Source: Gadus chalcogrammus (taxonomy: Eukaryota > Chordata > Actinopteri > Gadiformes > Gadidae). Taken from it: a stretch of DNA of 64,000 nt. The stretch spans positions 4,847,887 through 4,911,886 of the forward strand of contig NC_079418.1 in the NCBI RefSeq assembly GCF_026213295.1, in the 5' to 3' direction. A program made the translations under genes and the position numbers. How positions within the stretch are numbered: the stretch's first letter is position 1; every line of letters starts with the position of its first letter. Shown here piece after piece: positions 11,120-20,600 of this stretch. The notes under the pieces are model-generated. The model had not been told where the DNA came from. It searched no databases and worked only from the letters and a program-made list of their open reading frames with translations.

Positions 11120-11215
11120 AGAAACCTCGATACTCTGCTTGGTGAAGCTGGGGATCGAACCAACAACCTTCAGGTTACTAGCCAACCCGCTCTACCACCT
11201 GTGCTACTGCCGCCA
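11090..11215 (-). mobile_element. tRNA-derived SINE fragment
   Basis: On the minus strand the sequence begins GGCGGCAGTAGCACAGGTGG, continues with TAGTAACCTGAAGG, and has a B-box-like GGTTCGATCCC. Next come a body with TCGAGGTTTCTTTGACAAAG and CACCTAACCCTGAC. Pol III A and B boxes and the ACCTAACCC motif are typical of fish tRNA-SINEs. The mutated A box and missing acceptor stem argue against a functional tRNA. Confidence 0.7.
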
Positions 11216-11410
11216 CACAATATACAATATATATTAACAATCTAAATGGCAGAGTTAGACCTACTCCAGACCTCCCTCCAGACACAGACAGACTGTCCTA
11301 GCTCACAGAACCAGTGAGTCATCGTCACTCTGGTCAAGGCTAGTGCTTTCACCTCAAAAAGTCGCCAAAAGTCACCAATAGCAGCTGAAAGAGGAGCTAG
11401 ATTTGTTTAG
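11216..11410. other. Unannotated spacer upstream of the LINE
   Basis: No gene, target-site 5S sequence or inverted repeat was seen here. The absence of 5S sequence matters, because an insertion into a 5S gene should have 5S sequence on both sides. Confidence 0.5.
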
Positions 11411-14400
11411 ATTGGGGAGATATGGGAGAAAGTGAAGAATAAGATTAAATCAATAAGCATTTGGTACAGTAAGAAAAGAAAAGTGAAAATGATGAAGAAT
11501 GAGAAGGAGTTGAGGGAAAGACTGAGGGTAGAGCTGAGTAAAGCAGAGAATGAAGAAGGTTACAGCATGGAGAATTATATAGAGGTAAAGATGGAACTTC
11601 AGAGATATGAGGCAGAGAAATGTAGAGGAGCAATTTTACGGAGCAAAGCTAAATATGCGCTGGAGGGAGAAAGGTGCACAGCGTATTTTCTTGGCCTAGA
11701 AAAAAGCAAACAAAGCAGGACATATATACATGAAATCAGGAAAAAGGAGGGGGAGGTAGTAGCAGACTATGTGGCCATACTGGAGAGGGTGCAAGAGTTT
11801 TATGGGGAGTTATATCAGAGGGGTGGATTAGAGGAGGACAGTATAGTGGAGGTACTGGATAGTGTAGAAAGCAAGCTGAGTGTGGACGATAGTGAATGGT
11901 GTGACAGAGAGATAAGTAGGATGGAGGTGATGGAGGCGATAGAGGGGCTGAAAAGCGGGAAGAGTCCTGGGAGTGATGGGATAGGGATTGAATTTTATAA
12001 AGTATATAAGGAGCAGATGGCATCAATTTTAGTAGAGGTATTCAGGGAGACTGAGAAAACAGGGATAGTGCAGGGTAGGATGGTAGAAGGTGTGATTACC
12101 TTAGTTTTTAAGAAGAAAGGAAGTAAACTAGACTTGCAGAATTATAGGCCTATAAGTCTGCTAAATGTAGATTACAAAATTCTGGCCAAGGTGTTGGCTA
12201 ACAGAATAAAACAAGTGATAGGGAATATAATTAAAACATCTCAAAGTTACAGTATACCAGGTAGGGATATAGCTGACACAATAGCGACAGTTAGGGATAC
12301 AATAGAATTCATGAAGAGAGACGGGGCAGGGGGAATAGTGTTAGCTATAGATTGGAATAAAGCATTTGATAGGGTGGAGCATGAGTTTTTATTTAGATTA
12401 CTGGTGAGATTTGGATTTGGAGAGAGATTAGTGGGGTGGGTCAGGAGGTTGTACGAGGGTGCAAGGAGCTGTGTCAAAGTAAATGGAGTGCTGACTGACA
12501 GATTTTGTCTTGGGAGATCGATAAGGCAGGGATGTCCCCTATCGGCGTTGCTCTATGCCATTTCAGCAGAGCCCATGGCCTTACTAATTAAAAACGACGC
12601 AAGAGTTCAGGGCATACAACTACCATCTGGGAGCATACATACAATAAATCAATATGCAGACGACACAACAATAACGGTGAGGGATGGGAACAGTGTGAAA
12701 AGGGTGCTAGAATTGGCAGAGATATATGGGAGAGCGTCGGGCGCGAGAATAAATAAAGAAAAATCCGAAATAATGTATATAGGTAACATAGAGAGAGAGG
12801 GAGTAGGTTTAAGGGTGCAGGATAGGTATATTAAAGTGTTGGGCATATATTTAGGTGTTGAAACTAAAGAGGCAACTGAGACAACATGGACAGGAGTTAT
12901 CAACAAAATAAAAACTGTATGTGGGAGGTGGAAGGCAAGGAAGCTCAGGTTAAAGGGAAAGGTTACAGTGGTTAATAGTTTGCTACTATCAGGCTATGTG
13001 TATGTGTTGTCTGTATTAGAAATGCCAATATGGGTTAAGAACGACCTTAACAAAATTGTGTGTGATTTTATATGGGAGGGGAAGGGAGTTAAGATTGCAC
13101 ATGGGACACTGGTGGGAAAAAGGTGTGAAGGAGGGCTGAATTTATTACATATAGAAACAAAAAAGACAGCATTAAGGATTAAAACGGTGAAGAAATATAT
13201 TGTGGGAGGATATAAATATGGGTGGAAGGATTTTATGGAGAAATATATGAATGATGTGGGTGGCATAGGACAGTATGTGTGGTACATGGGCCTAAAACAG
13301 TCAATGACGATAACCATACCAGAATTTTATAGGGAGGTCTTTGAAGCCTGGAGGAAATTCCTACCTAAGATGCAATATGAATGCGAGAGGATACAACCGT
13401 TGGTAAAACTGCCCCTGTTTTTAAACGAAAAAATTAAACACAATGGCAAAACATTATATGAGCCCAAATTCATAGAAGGAGGGATTAGACAAATAAAGGA
13501 CATCATTTATGAGGTCATCCCAGGATTCTTGAGAAACAATTGCATTTATGATCAGGTATGCGAGGTGGAGGGGATGGATAATAGAGAGAAAATAAATAAA
13601 ATATATGAAAAGATTAAAACCAGTATACCCTTAGAGTGGGCCAGGATCATCCAAAGTGAATGTGTGGTGAAGGGAGAAACAAGTATGCCTGAGCTATATG
13701 TGATGGAGAATGGGAAAAAGACTAAAATTGGAGAAATGAGTGTGAAGAAAGTATACAGATGGTTGATAGTGGATGTGATGAAGGAGCCGGCAGCTGAGAA
13801 AGTGTGGAGCAGAGTGTTTGTGGGTATGAATGTAAAGAAAATATGGTCAAATATGGGGATAAGGTATAATAGTATAGAGTGTGAGAACAACGATTTCTTG
13901 ATCAGACACAATAGGATTTATACAAACGTGGTGCTAAATAAGATTAATAATGATGTAAATGTGATGTGTGATGTTTGCAAAAGTGGTCATGAGAGCTTTT
14001 TACATTATTTTTTGGACTGTGGGGAGTTAGTTGATTTCTTTGAGTTTTTGAAAGAACTGTTGAAAGAAAACTGGGCTGCTGATTTGGACTTGGAGGGAGG
14101 GTGGAGGACATTGTTTTTGTTTGGTACGTTTGAAAAAAGAATAGACGTTAATTTTTGTCTAATGAATTTTGTTTTGAGCCATGCCAGACTCGCGGTCGTC
14201 TGCAGGAGGAACTACGCACACTTTGAGGGGCGGAAAGTGAAAATAAAAATGTTGTTTAAATCAATAATGAAAAGAGATGTGAACTTAATGTATAAGTATG
14301 GAGGAGACAAGGCGGAAAATTTATTTTTGAGTGGGAGTAAATTAGTCTCTGAAGGGGAGGGAGGGGAGATTGTGTTTAACTGGTGAAAAGACCGGGTCAT

Positions 14401-14625
14401 GCAGATTGAGCTGTATTTTTTGATTTGGCGCAACATTTGTCCTGCCTTCATTGGGATTAATTGATGTGGGGAGGATAAGGGAAGGAGATTAAGTTGGGTT
14501 TGTTAAAGTTTTTCCCAGAGTTTCCCAGAGATGATGTATGTAAATAATACTCTGTTATCGGTTGCTGAAAATGTGTGAACTGGAAAATAATAAAAAAAGA
14601 TTAAAAAAAAAAAAAAAAAAAAAAA
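11411..14625 (+). mobile_element. L1-Tx1-clade LINE (Mutsu-like), 5'-truncated, joined to 5S rDNA
   Basis: The element keeps the 3' two thirds of ORF2, a 3' UTR of about 215 bp (14387-14602) and a poly(A) tail of about 22 nt. After the tail the sequence is 5S rRNA starting GGCACGCCCGATCTC. ORF1 and the endonuclease part of ORF2 are absent. The Tx1 branch of L1 elements includes families that insert specifically into multicopy RNA genes; Mutsu is the family described for 5S rRNA genes. Placement in Mutsu is inferred from the ORF character and the 5S junction, not from an alignment. Confidence 0.75.
11432..14386 (+). CDS. LINE ORF2 reverse transcriptase, N-terminally truncated, 984 codons
   Basis: One uninterrupted frame. 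The reverse transcriptase shows KSPGSDGIG, NYRPISLLNVDYKI, AIDWNKAFDRVEHEF with its catalytic D, RQGCPLSALLYA, and the YADD box at residues 408-411. A C-terminal Cys/His motif lies at C846, C849, H858 and C863, as in L1-type ORF2 proteins. The listed start is a GTG inside the protein: the frame continues upstream to a stop at 11408-11410, and the encoded WEKVKNKIKSISIWYSKKR region normally follows an apurinic endonuclease domain, missing here. Full-length relatives exceed 1,200 residues. Intactness over almost 3 kb suggests a fairly recent insertion. The protein would reverse-transcribe LINE RNA at a nicked target but cannot nick by itself. Confidence 0.85.
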   Translation: MKNKIKSISIWYSKKRKVKMMKNEKELRERLRVELSKAENEEGYSMENYIEVKMELQRYEAEKCRGAILRSKAKYALEGERCTAYFLGLEKSKQSRTYIHEIRKKEGEVVADYVAILERVQEFYGELYQRGGLEEDSIVEVLDSVESKLSVDDSEWCDREISRMEVMEAIEGLKSGKSPGSDGIGIEFYKVYKEQMASILVEVFRETEKTGIVQGRMVEGVITLVFKKKGSKLDLQNYRPISLLNVDYKILAKVLANRIKQVIGNIIKTSQSYSIPGRDIADTIATVRDTIEFMKRDGAGGIVLAIDWNKAFDRVEHEFLFRLLVRFGFGERLVGWVRRLYEGARSCVKVNGVLTDRFCLGRSIRQGCPLSALLYAISAEPMALLIKNDARVQGIQLPSGSIHTINQYADDTTITVRDGNSVKRVLELAEIYGRASGARINKEKSEIMYIGNIEREGVGLRVQDRYIKVLGIYLGVETKEATETTWTGVINKIKTVCGRWKARKLRLKGKVTVVNSLLLSGYVYVLSVLEMPIWVKNDLNKIVCDFIWEGKGVKIAHGTLVGKRCEGGLNLLHIETKKTALRIKTVKKYIVGGYKYGWKDFMEKYMNDVGGIGQYVWYMGLKQSMTITIPEFYREVFEAWRKFLPKMQYECERIQPLVKLPLFLNEKIKHNGKTLYEPKFIEGGIRQIKDIIYEVIPGFLRNNCIYDQVCEVEGMDNREKINKIYEKIKTSIPLEWARIIQSECVVKGETSMPELYVMENGKKTKIGEMSVKKVYRWLIVDVMKEPAAEKVWSRVFVGMNVKKIWSNMGIRYNSIECENNDFLIRHNRIYTNVVLNKINNDVNVMCDVCKSGHESFLHYFLDCGELVDFFEFLKELLKENWAADLDLEGGWRTLFLFGTFEKRIDVNFCLMNFVLSHARLAVVCRRNYAHFEGRKVKIKMLFKSIMKRDVNLMYKYGGDKAENLFLSGSKLVSEGEGGEIVFNW

Positions 14626-14722
14626 GGCACGCCCGATCTCATCTGATCTCGTAAGCTATGCAGGGTCGGGCCTGGTTAGTACTTGGATGGGTGACCACCT
14701 GGGAATACCAGGTGCTGTAAGC
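14626..14722 (+). rRNA. 5S rRNA, 5'-truncated copy at the LINE junction
   Basis: Matches 5S from about residue 22 to the end. The first ~21 nt seen in the neighbouring copies (GCTTACGGCCATACCACCTTA) are replaced by the LINE poly(A). Substitutions include ATCTCATCTG, CTCGTAAGCTATGCAGG and GTGACCACCTGG, so the copy is also mutated. A TTTTT terminator follows at 14730-14734. With its 5' end gone, it is a pseudogene for RNA production even though the internal promoter is largely present. Confidence 0.9.
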
Positions 14723-15127
14723 ATTATACTTTTTCAACTCGAGCTCATTGGATGCAATGGCCTACCGTGCGCTGATCTTTAGCGCCCACTGTTTTGGAGA
14801 ATTTAAGCAACATACAGACTCTGACGACGTCTCCTCAAACTCTATTTGTGAAACATGTGGACAGTGTAGTGACGCTGCTAGCAGGGAGCAGCAGAGAGCT
14901 GCAATGACGGCGGTCCACCTTAGTCCATCCCAGGTTTTGCAACGCTACGTTTCTTCAAAAGATCACGCAAACGATGACGCCCAAGCAGTGTAATGCATTG
15001 CGTTCAAATATGTAACTCTGAGTCTGGAATAATGTATTCATTCATTCATTATGGATCTAATCATTGTTTCTGTACAAGTCCCGTCTCTGGCCACGGCAGC
15101 GCTCTCACTCCTTACGTCCTCCTCCTG

Positions 15128-15135
15128 TATAAAAG
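15128..15135 (+). promoter_or_regulatory. TATA-like element upstream of 5S copy 2
   Basis: TATAAAAG sits 31 bp before the 5S start. The same box at the same distance precedes copies 3 and 4, which supports a role in placing the Pol III start. Confidence 0.65.
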
Positions 15136-15158
15136 CTAATATGGTCAACCCTATAATT

Positions 15159-15276
15159 GCTTACGGCCATACCACCTTAGGCACGCCAGATCTCGTCTGA
15201 TATCGGAAGCTAAGCAGGGTCGGGCCTGGTTAGTACTTGGATGGGTGACCGCCTGGGAATACCAGGTGCTGTAAGC
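15159..15276 (+). rRNA. 5S rRNA copy 2
   Basis: Full-length 118-nt gene, GCTTACGGCCATACC to GGTGCTGTAAGC. The internal promoter is readable (A-box region AGCTAAGCAGGGTCGGG, C-box region GGATGGGTGACCGCC). A TTTTT terminator lies at 15284-15288. It differs from the consensus of this cluster at CGCCAGATC and GATATCGG. It belongs to a ~540 bp repeat unit. Confidence 0.92.
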
Positions 15277-15667
15277 ATTATACTTTTTCAACTCGAGCTC
15301 ATTGGATGCAATGGCCTACCGTGCGCTGATCTTTAGCGCCCACTGTTTTGGAGAATTTAAGCAATATACAGAATCTGACGACGTCTCCTCAAACTCTATT
15401 TGTGAAACATGTGGACAGTGTAGTGACGTAGCAGAGAGCTGCAATGACGGCGGTCCACCTTAGTCCATCCCAGGTTTTGCAACGCTACGTTTCTTCAAAA
15501 GATCACGCAAACGATGACGCCCAAGCAGTGTAATGCATTGCGTTCAAATATGTAACCCTGAGTCTGGAATAACGTATTCATTCATTCATTATGGATCTAA
15601 TCATTGTTTCTGTACAAGTCCCGTCTCTGGCCACGGCAGCGCTCTCACTCCTTACGTCCTCCTCCTG

Positions 15668-15675
15668 TATAAAAG
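15668..15675 (+). promoter_or_regulatory. TATA-like element upstream of 5S copy 3
   Basis: TATAAAAG, 31 bp upstream of the 5S start at 15699, as in the other intact units. Confidence 0.65.
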
Positions 15676-15698
15676 CTAATATGGTCAAGCCTATAATT

Positions 15699-15816
15699 GC
15701 TTACGGCCATACCACCTTAGGCACGCACAATCTCGTCTGATCTCGGAAGCTAAGCAGGGTCGGGCCTGGGTAGTACTTGGATGGGTGACCGCCTGGGAAT
15801 ACCAGGTGCTGTAAGC
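15699..15816 (+). rRNA. 5S rRNA copy 3
   Basis: Full-length copy exactly 540 bp downstream of copy 2. Variants are CGCACAATC in the 5' third and CCTGGGTAGTAC in the middle. Internal promoter otherwise conserved; terminator TTTTT at 15824-15828. Confidence 0.92.
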
Positions 15817-16096
15817 ATTATACTTTTTCAACTCGAGCTCATTGGATGCAATGGCCGACCGTGCGCTGATCTTTAGCGCCCACTGTTTTGGAGAATTTAA
15901 GCAACATACAGACTCTGACGACGTCTCCTCAAACTCTATTTGTGAAACATGTGGACAGTGTAGTGACGTAGCAGAGAGCTGCAATGACGGCGGTCCACCT
16001 TAGTCCATCCCAGGTTTTGCAACGCTACGTTTCTTCAAAAGATCACGCAAACGATGACGCCCAAGCAGTGTAATGCATTGCGTTCAAATATGTAAC

Positions 16097-16828
16097 TTGT
16101 AATGGCAATTTCTCTATCAGAGTTTGCGTCTAAGACAGATGAGATATTTAGATGCAAAAAAGCACACAATACTGTTGACAATTAATGATCATATATATTT
16201 GTAATAAAAGTACGAACAAAGATACATCACAACATGCATCAACAAACAACACAACAGGCAAACATTACAATAATCTGAGGCCTCAGATGGGAGCTTCTCT
16301 TTGCGTGTTACTTCATACTCAAGGTACGCTGGGGAGAAGTCCACTGAGTAGCTAAAGTCAGGAGCTTTTATACACTTAGATCGGATCCTTGAGGGCAGTT
16401 GGCCCCAATAAACCAAAAACCTTTGTTAACCAGATGTTAATCTATTGATTGAAGTTTCTTCAGAGGTTAAAACAGGTGGTTGAGGCTGTTCCGTATCACC
16501 CTTTGCTTCTCTACGCTCCCCAGGGGGTCAAGTAAAACAGGCCCAAACCAAACTAGATACAATACGGAAACGGAATGTGAAACCAGATTACATCACATGA
16601 AACACTAAGAATTACATATTTAGAAGACCTTGCAGAATAGCAAGATTCCAAGAACGGGATGTGAAACCAGATTACATCACATGAAACACTAAGAATTACA
16701 TATTTAGAAGACCTTGCAGAATAGCAAGATTCCAAGAACGGGATATGAAACCAGATTACATCACATGAAACACTAAGAATTACATTTTATAAGACCCTGA
16801 ACATAACATGTAGATTTTCCATCACAAA
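16097..16828. mobile_element. Insertion in the third 5S spacer, with an 84-bp tandem array
   Basis: Compared with the other units, ~730 bp of foreign sequence interrupts the spacer after AATATGTAAC and the spacer resumes at TCTGAGTCTGG. The insert begins TTGTAATGGCAA and ends TTTTCCATCACAA, giving imperfect ~12 bp inverted ends, with AAC on both sides as a possible 3-bp target duplication. Inside, an 84-bp unit (ACCAGATTACATCACATGAA) starts at 16582, 16666 and 16750. No transposase. Harbinger-type elements have 3-bp duplications, but the class is unproven. Confidence 0.6.
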
Positions 16829-16940
16829 CTCTGAGTCTGGAATAACGTATTCATTCATTCATTATGGATCTAATCATTGTTTCTGTACAAGTCCCGTCTC
16901 TGGCCACGGCAGCGCTCTCACTCCTTACGTCCTCCTCCTG

Positions 16941-16948
16941 TATAAAAG
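16941..16948 (+). promoter_or_regulatory. TATA-like element upstream of 5S copy 4
   Basis: TATAAAAG, 31 bp upstream of the 5S start at 16972. Confidence 0.65.
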
Positions 16949-16971
16949 CTTTTATGGTCAAGTCTATAATT

Positions 16972-17089
16972 GCTTACGTCCATACCACCTCAGGCACGCC
17001 CGATCTCGTCTGATCTCGGAAGCTAAGCCGGGTCGGGCCTGGTTAGTACTTGAATGGGTGACCGCCTGGGAATACCAGGTGCTGTAAGC
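16972..17089 (+). rRNA. 5S rRNA copy 4 (divergent)
   Basis: Full-length but more divergent: TTACGTCC near the start, ACCTCAGG, TAAGCCGGG in the A-box region and TTGAATGGGTG in the C box. The last change falls in the TFIIIA contact region. Terminator TTTTT at 17097-17101. Its 3' spacer (17090-17357) diverges from the others and then ends, so it is the array edge. Confidence 0.88.
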
Positions 17090-17574
17090 ATTATACTTTT
17101 TCAACTCGAGCTCATTGGCTGCAATGGCCTGCCGTGCGCTGATCTTTAGCGCCCACTGTTTTGGAGAATGTAAGCAACATAAAGACATTGACAACGTCTC
17201 TCCAACGCTATTTGTGAAACATGTGGACAGTGTAGTGACGCAGCATAGAGCTACAACGAACAAATGCATAATTAATATAGGAGAGACATTGCAAACAAAA
17301 GCCATCATGTCTGTTCTGGAACACGACCCCGAGAGAGGAGCTGACCTCATAGCATAAGTAAGGCTTTTACTTTCACCAACATATTTCCAAGGTGGCTGTC
17401 ATGTGTCTGGGAGGAGTCTCACCTGGGGGTGGTGGTGGCGGTGTTGGTGGGGGTGGCAGTGGTGGTGGTGGGGCTGGGGGCTATGGTCTGTTTGGGGAGC
17501 TTCCTTTGGAGCGTCGAGGCCCTGGCGGTGCCACTGCCGGGAAGCGAGGCTGGGGTCTGGGGCGTCTCACCAAG

Positions 17575-17612
17575 ACCCTGACCCTGACCCTGACCCTGAC
17601 CCTGACCCTGAC
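17575..17612. repeat. (ACCCTG)n hexanucleotide repeat
   Basis: About six copies, close in sequence to but not the same as the telomeric TTAGGG/CCCTAA repeat. It lies just downstream of the last visible TOGARAM exon, next to GGT-rich sequence at 17425-17480. Confidence 0.85.
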
Positions 17613-17693
17613 ACAACAAACACAACAACAACAACGTTCACAAGACCCGTCACCAAGCGGTAGGGTGGGGCGAGAGGGCGGGGCCTTCCGTAC

Positions 17694-20600
17694 CTTTGCC
17701 TTGAGTCCGCTGACCGCCTTGCGGGCGGCGGAAAGGTCCTTGGTGGGGATGTTCTTCTCCAGCAGGCTATCAAAGTCCCGGTGGGAGGACAGGAACAGCA
17801 ACATCCGGCGGCCAAAGGACCTGAAGGGGGAGGAGTGAGACCGGCACGTCACCGAGCCGTTGGACACACGCCAAAGCCTTCAGCCAACACAGGAAGCCAC
17901 CGGGGGCTCTACGTGCCTGGGTTCCGGGGAGGAGTCCAGGGCCAGCTTGACCACGGCCGGGAGGATTCTGTCCGTCACGTCCTTCCCTCCGGACAGCAGG
18001 CGGGCCACGCCCACCCTCTCCAGCAGGTCGGCCAGGTGCTGGGCGGCGCACTTCCTCACCGCCGCGCTCAGGTGGCTGCAGACGCACACAGGCTCAACAT
18101 GAAGGACGCACACAAAGAGACACAAACCACAGAAGTACACAACGGATGGAGATAAGGAAACATCGGCTAGACCTCTGGAGTATCCTACCTACCAGTCCAA
18201 AGCAGATTAAGGATGTTAGAAACGTTTCCTTTGACACTCAAGTCCTGTTTAAATGTCTATTTTTTTCTGTTGTGCGTTTGCATCTGCCGCTGATTCTTTG
18301 TACTTTATATAAATCACAGATTGGATCTTGCATTACCGTTACTGTGGTAGATATACTAGAAAACATAACAAGGCGCAATACAGTGTGTTTGTGTCTGCGT
18401 TGTGCGTGTGCGTGTGCATGCAGCCCCCTGACCTCAAACCCCCGTCCAGGAAGGCGTTGATGCAGCGTGCCGGCGTGCAGTGCCGCACCATGTGGCCCAG
18501 CGCTGCGTCCACTTCCTCCCGGATGAAGGCGTTGCTCTCGACCGCCTTGTGCAGCAGCGCCCTGGCCATGGTCTCCACCTCCTTGTCAATGGCCCGCTGC
18601 AGGTGGCAGTACAGGACGCCCAGTGTGCACACGGCTACGCGGGACACGCCCAAACGCAGGTTCTTCACCTGAGAACCAGACACACGCGTGGTAGACACCA
18701 CTCTCACTCTGGAAAAGTTCATTGAGTGTCTTGGAAAGCACTATATGAATGAAGGCGTTACATTATAGTACGTTTCACACTCCTCGCTTCATTCAAGGCT
18801 GTGTTTTGCTAACATTGTTCATGTCGAATCAACCACTCGTTCTATGGTGTAGAATTGATGGGGATGGATTTACACACAGCAAGGTATAGCCAGACTGCGC
18901 AGGACCGTGAGCCCTTCCATCTTCTCCTGCCTGCGTTCAGAACCACAGCAGGTCAGTCAGATGAAATGCAAGTTCGGATTGCTTCGACTAATTCTGTGTG
19001 TATGGGGGGGAGAATTCTGAGTGTGTGTGGTGTGTGTGTGTGTGTGTCTCACCAATTCTCTGAGCTGATGAGAGTGAGGCTCTGTGTCATGGCCAGCTCA
19101 GGTTTGGGGAAGGGGTGGGGCCCGGGTGGGTCTCGCTGGGGGCCGCTGAGGGAGCCCTGGGCCGGCTCATCTGCACACACACACGTTTGAAAAATAAACG
19201 CCGGTCTCAATTAGACGCCGGCGCCTTGCCAGGGTCGCGTGACAACATCACAGACGTATTTTAGAGCATTACCAACTTTCGCCAATAGATGGCATCAGTT
19301 CACCAAAAGGAAAATCCAAAGGAATTAAAGGCTTGTTCCATATGGACGCCTGTCCCAAACACAAGCCGCTTGAGTTCAGGGATTGAAACAAATAAAAGCC
19401 TGGGCTAATAATTAAAGTTTTATGGTATGCAGGCTCAATCCTATAAAGAAGAAGAGTTACTTTGAATTGATTTATTTGTGTAAGAGATGCCATTCTTACC
19501 TCTGCTATCCAACAGCTTCTCCTCCAGCTCGAGCTCAGCGGTCAGCCTCTGGTCGGGGAAACAGCGGCCCCCGTTCTTCTGCCGCTTCCCAGAGGGCCCG
19601 GCCTCTTCCCCTGCCTGGTAGGGGGGCGGGCCCCGGAGCATCTCCCGGGGGATCCTGCCGTTCCTCAGACGCTCCTGCACAGGGGGAAACGGGCTGAACG
19701 CGTACTTACCTCTGCCCGCCACGCCTTCAGGAACGTCAGAGGCCGGCGGGCTGCCTGGGGGCTGGGACCTCTGGCCGTTGGCGAACTGGGAGCGCTCCGT
19801 CCCAGAGAGGTCCGCCTCGGCGCCTCCGAGCGCCCGGCGGCGGGCGGAGGCAGCGGCGTTCCGGGACGAGGGGGCGGAGCTCAGCGGGGCGTCCCGCAGA
19901 TCCACTGTGAAGGACACTGTTTAAAAGTACACGTTAAGCATACTTTAAAGCAACAAATATACTTGGAATAACTTTTGTATGCTTCAATTATATTTGTACT
20001 ACAATAAAGTGTACTACTTGTTCACCTGGGGGTCTATGTGGGGGCTTGGCCTCAGTAGGGCGGAGGACGATCCTGTCGTTGGCGCCAGCGGCTGGGGCAG
20101 CCAACCGGGGCAGCCTAGCCCCACGAGGGTGGTCAGGGTCAGCCACTTCTAATGAGGGGAAATTAAGTACACTTTAATAAAACATAGTACAAGTACACAA
20201 TGACCACGTATTTGCAATTTTTCTAACTGTACGTCCACACCAGAAGCGAATTGAGCTACCAAATCGCCAGAAGTCATTGACTTTCTATGGGCAAGAGCGA
20301 CCAAAGCGACCAACGCTACCAGCGGCCAAAGTTGAGTGACCAGAGCGTCCAAAAAAAGTTTACAACTTTTTAACTTTATGCAAATGACTATGATGTTCCT
20401 TTGTTCCTACCTACCTTTATTCACTCACTGAACAAAATGTCGGCTGAAGTATTAATCGCGGCTGTAATTGGGCACCCGGTGTTGTACGACCCAACCCTCA
20501 GAGATCGAAACGCCATAGTGGTTTGGATACCAAGTGATGATAAGCGGGAGTATTTATACATCTAGAACGTTCGTATTTAAGCGGGAATCATTTTCATTTG

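Larger units (their letters stand above)
14723..16096 (+). repeat. 5S non-transcribed spacers (tandem units)
   Basis: Spacers after copies 1, 2 and 3 are almost identical. They start ATTATACTTTTTCAACTCGA, contain GTGCGCTGATCTTTAGCGCC and end with the TATA box. The first spacer carries 14 extra bases (CTGCTAGCAGGGAGCA region). Such homogeneity is expected from concerted evolution of rDNA arrays. Short open frames in the spacer are not genes. Confidence 0.85.

Noticed and set aside
11090..11215. Functional tRNA gene
   Set aside because: A/B boxes present but no acceptor stem and a SINE body follows.
14748..14993. 81-codon ORF in the 5S spacer
   Set aside because: Lies in the non-transcribed spacer and not preserved in the next unit.
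17575..17612. Interstitial telomere repeat
   Set aside because: Unit is ACCCTG, not the vertebrate telomere hexamer.
17392..17838. 148-codon plus-strand ORF
   Set aside because: Glycine-rich and hexanucleotide repeat plus antisense of a TOGARAM exon.
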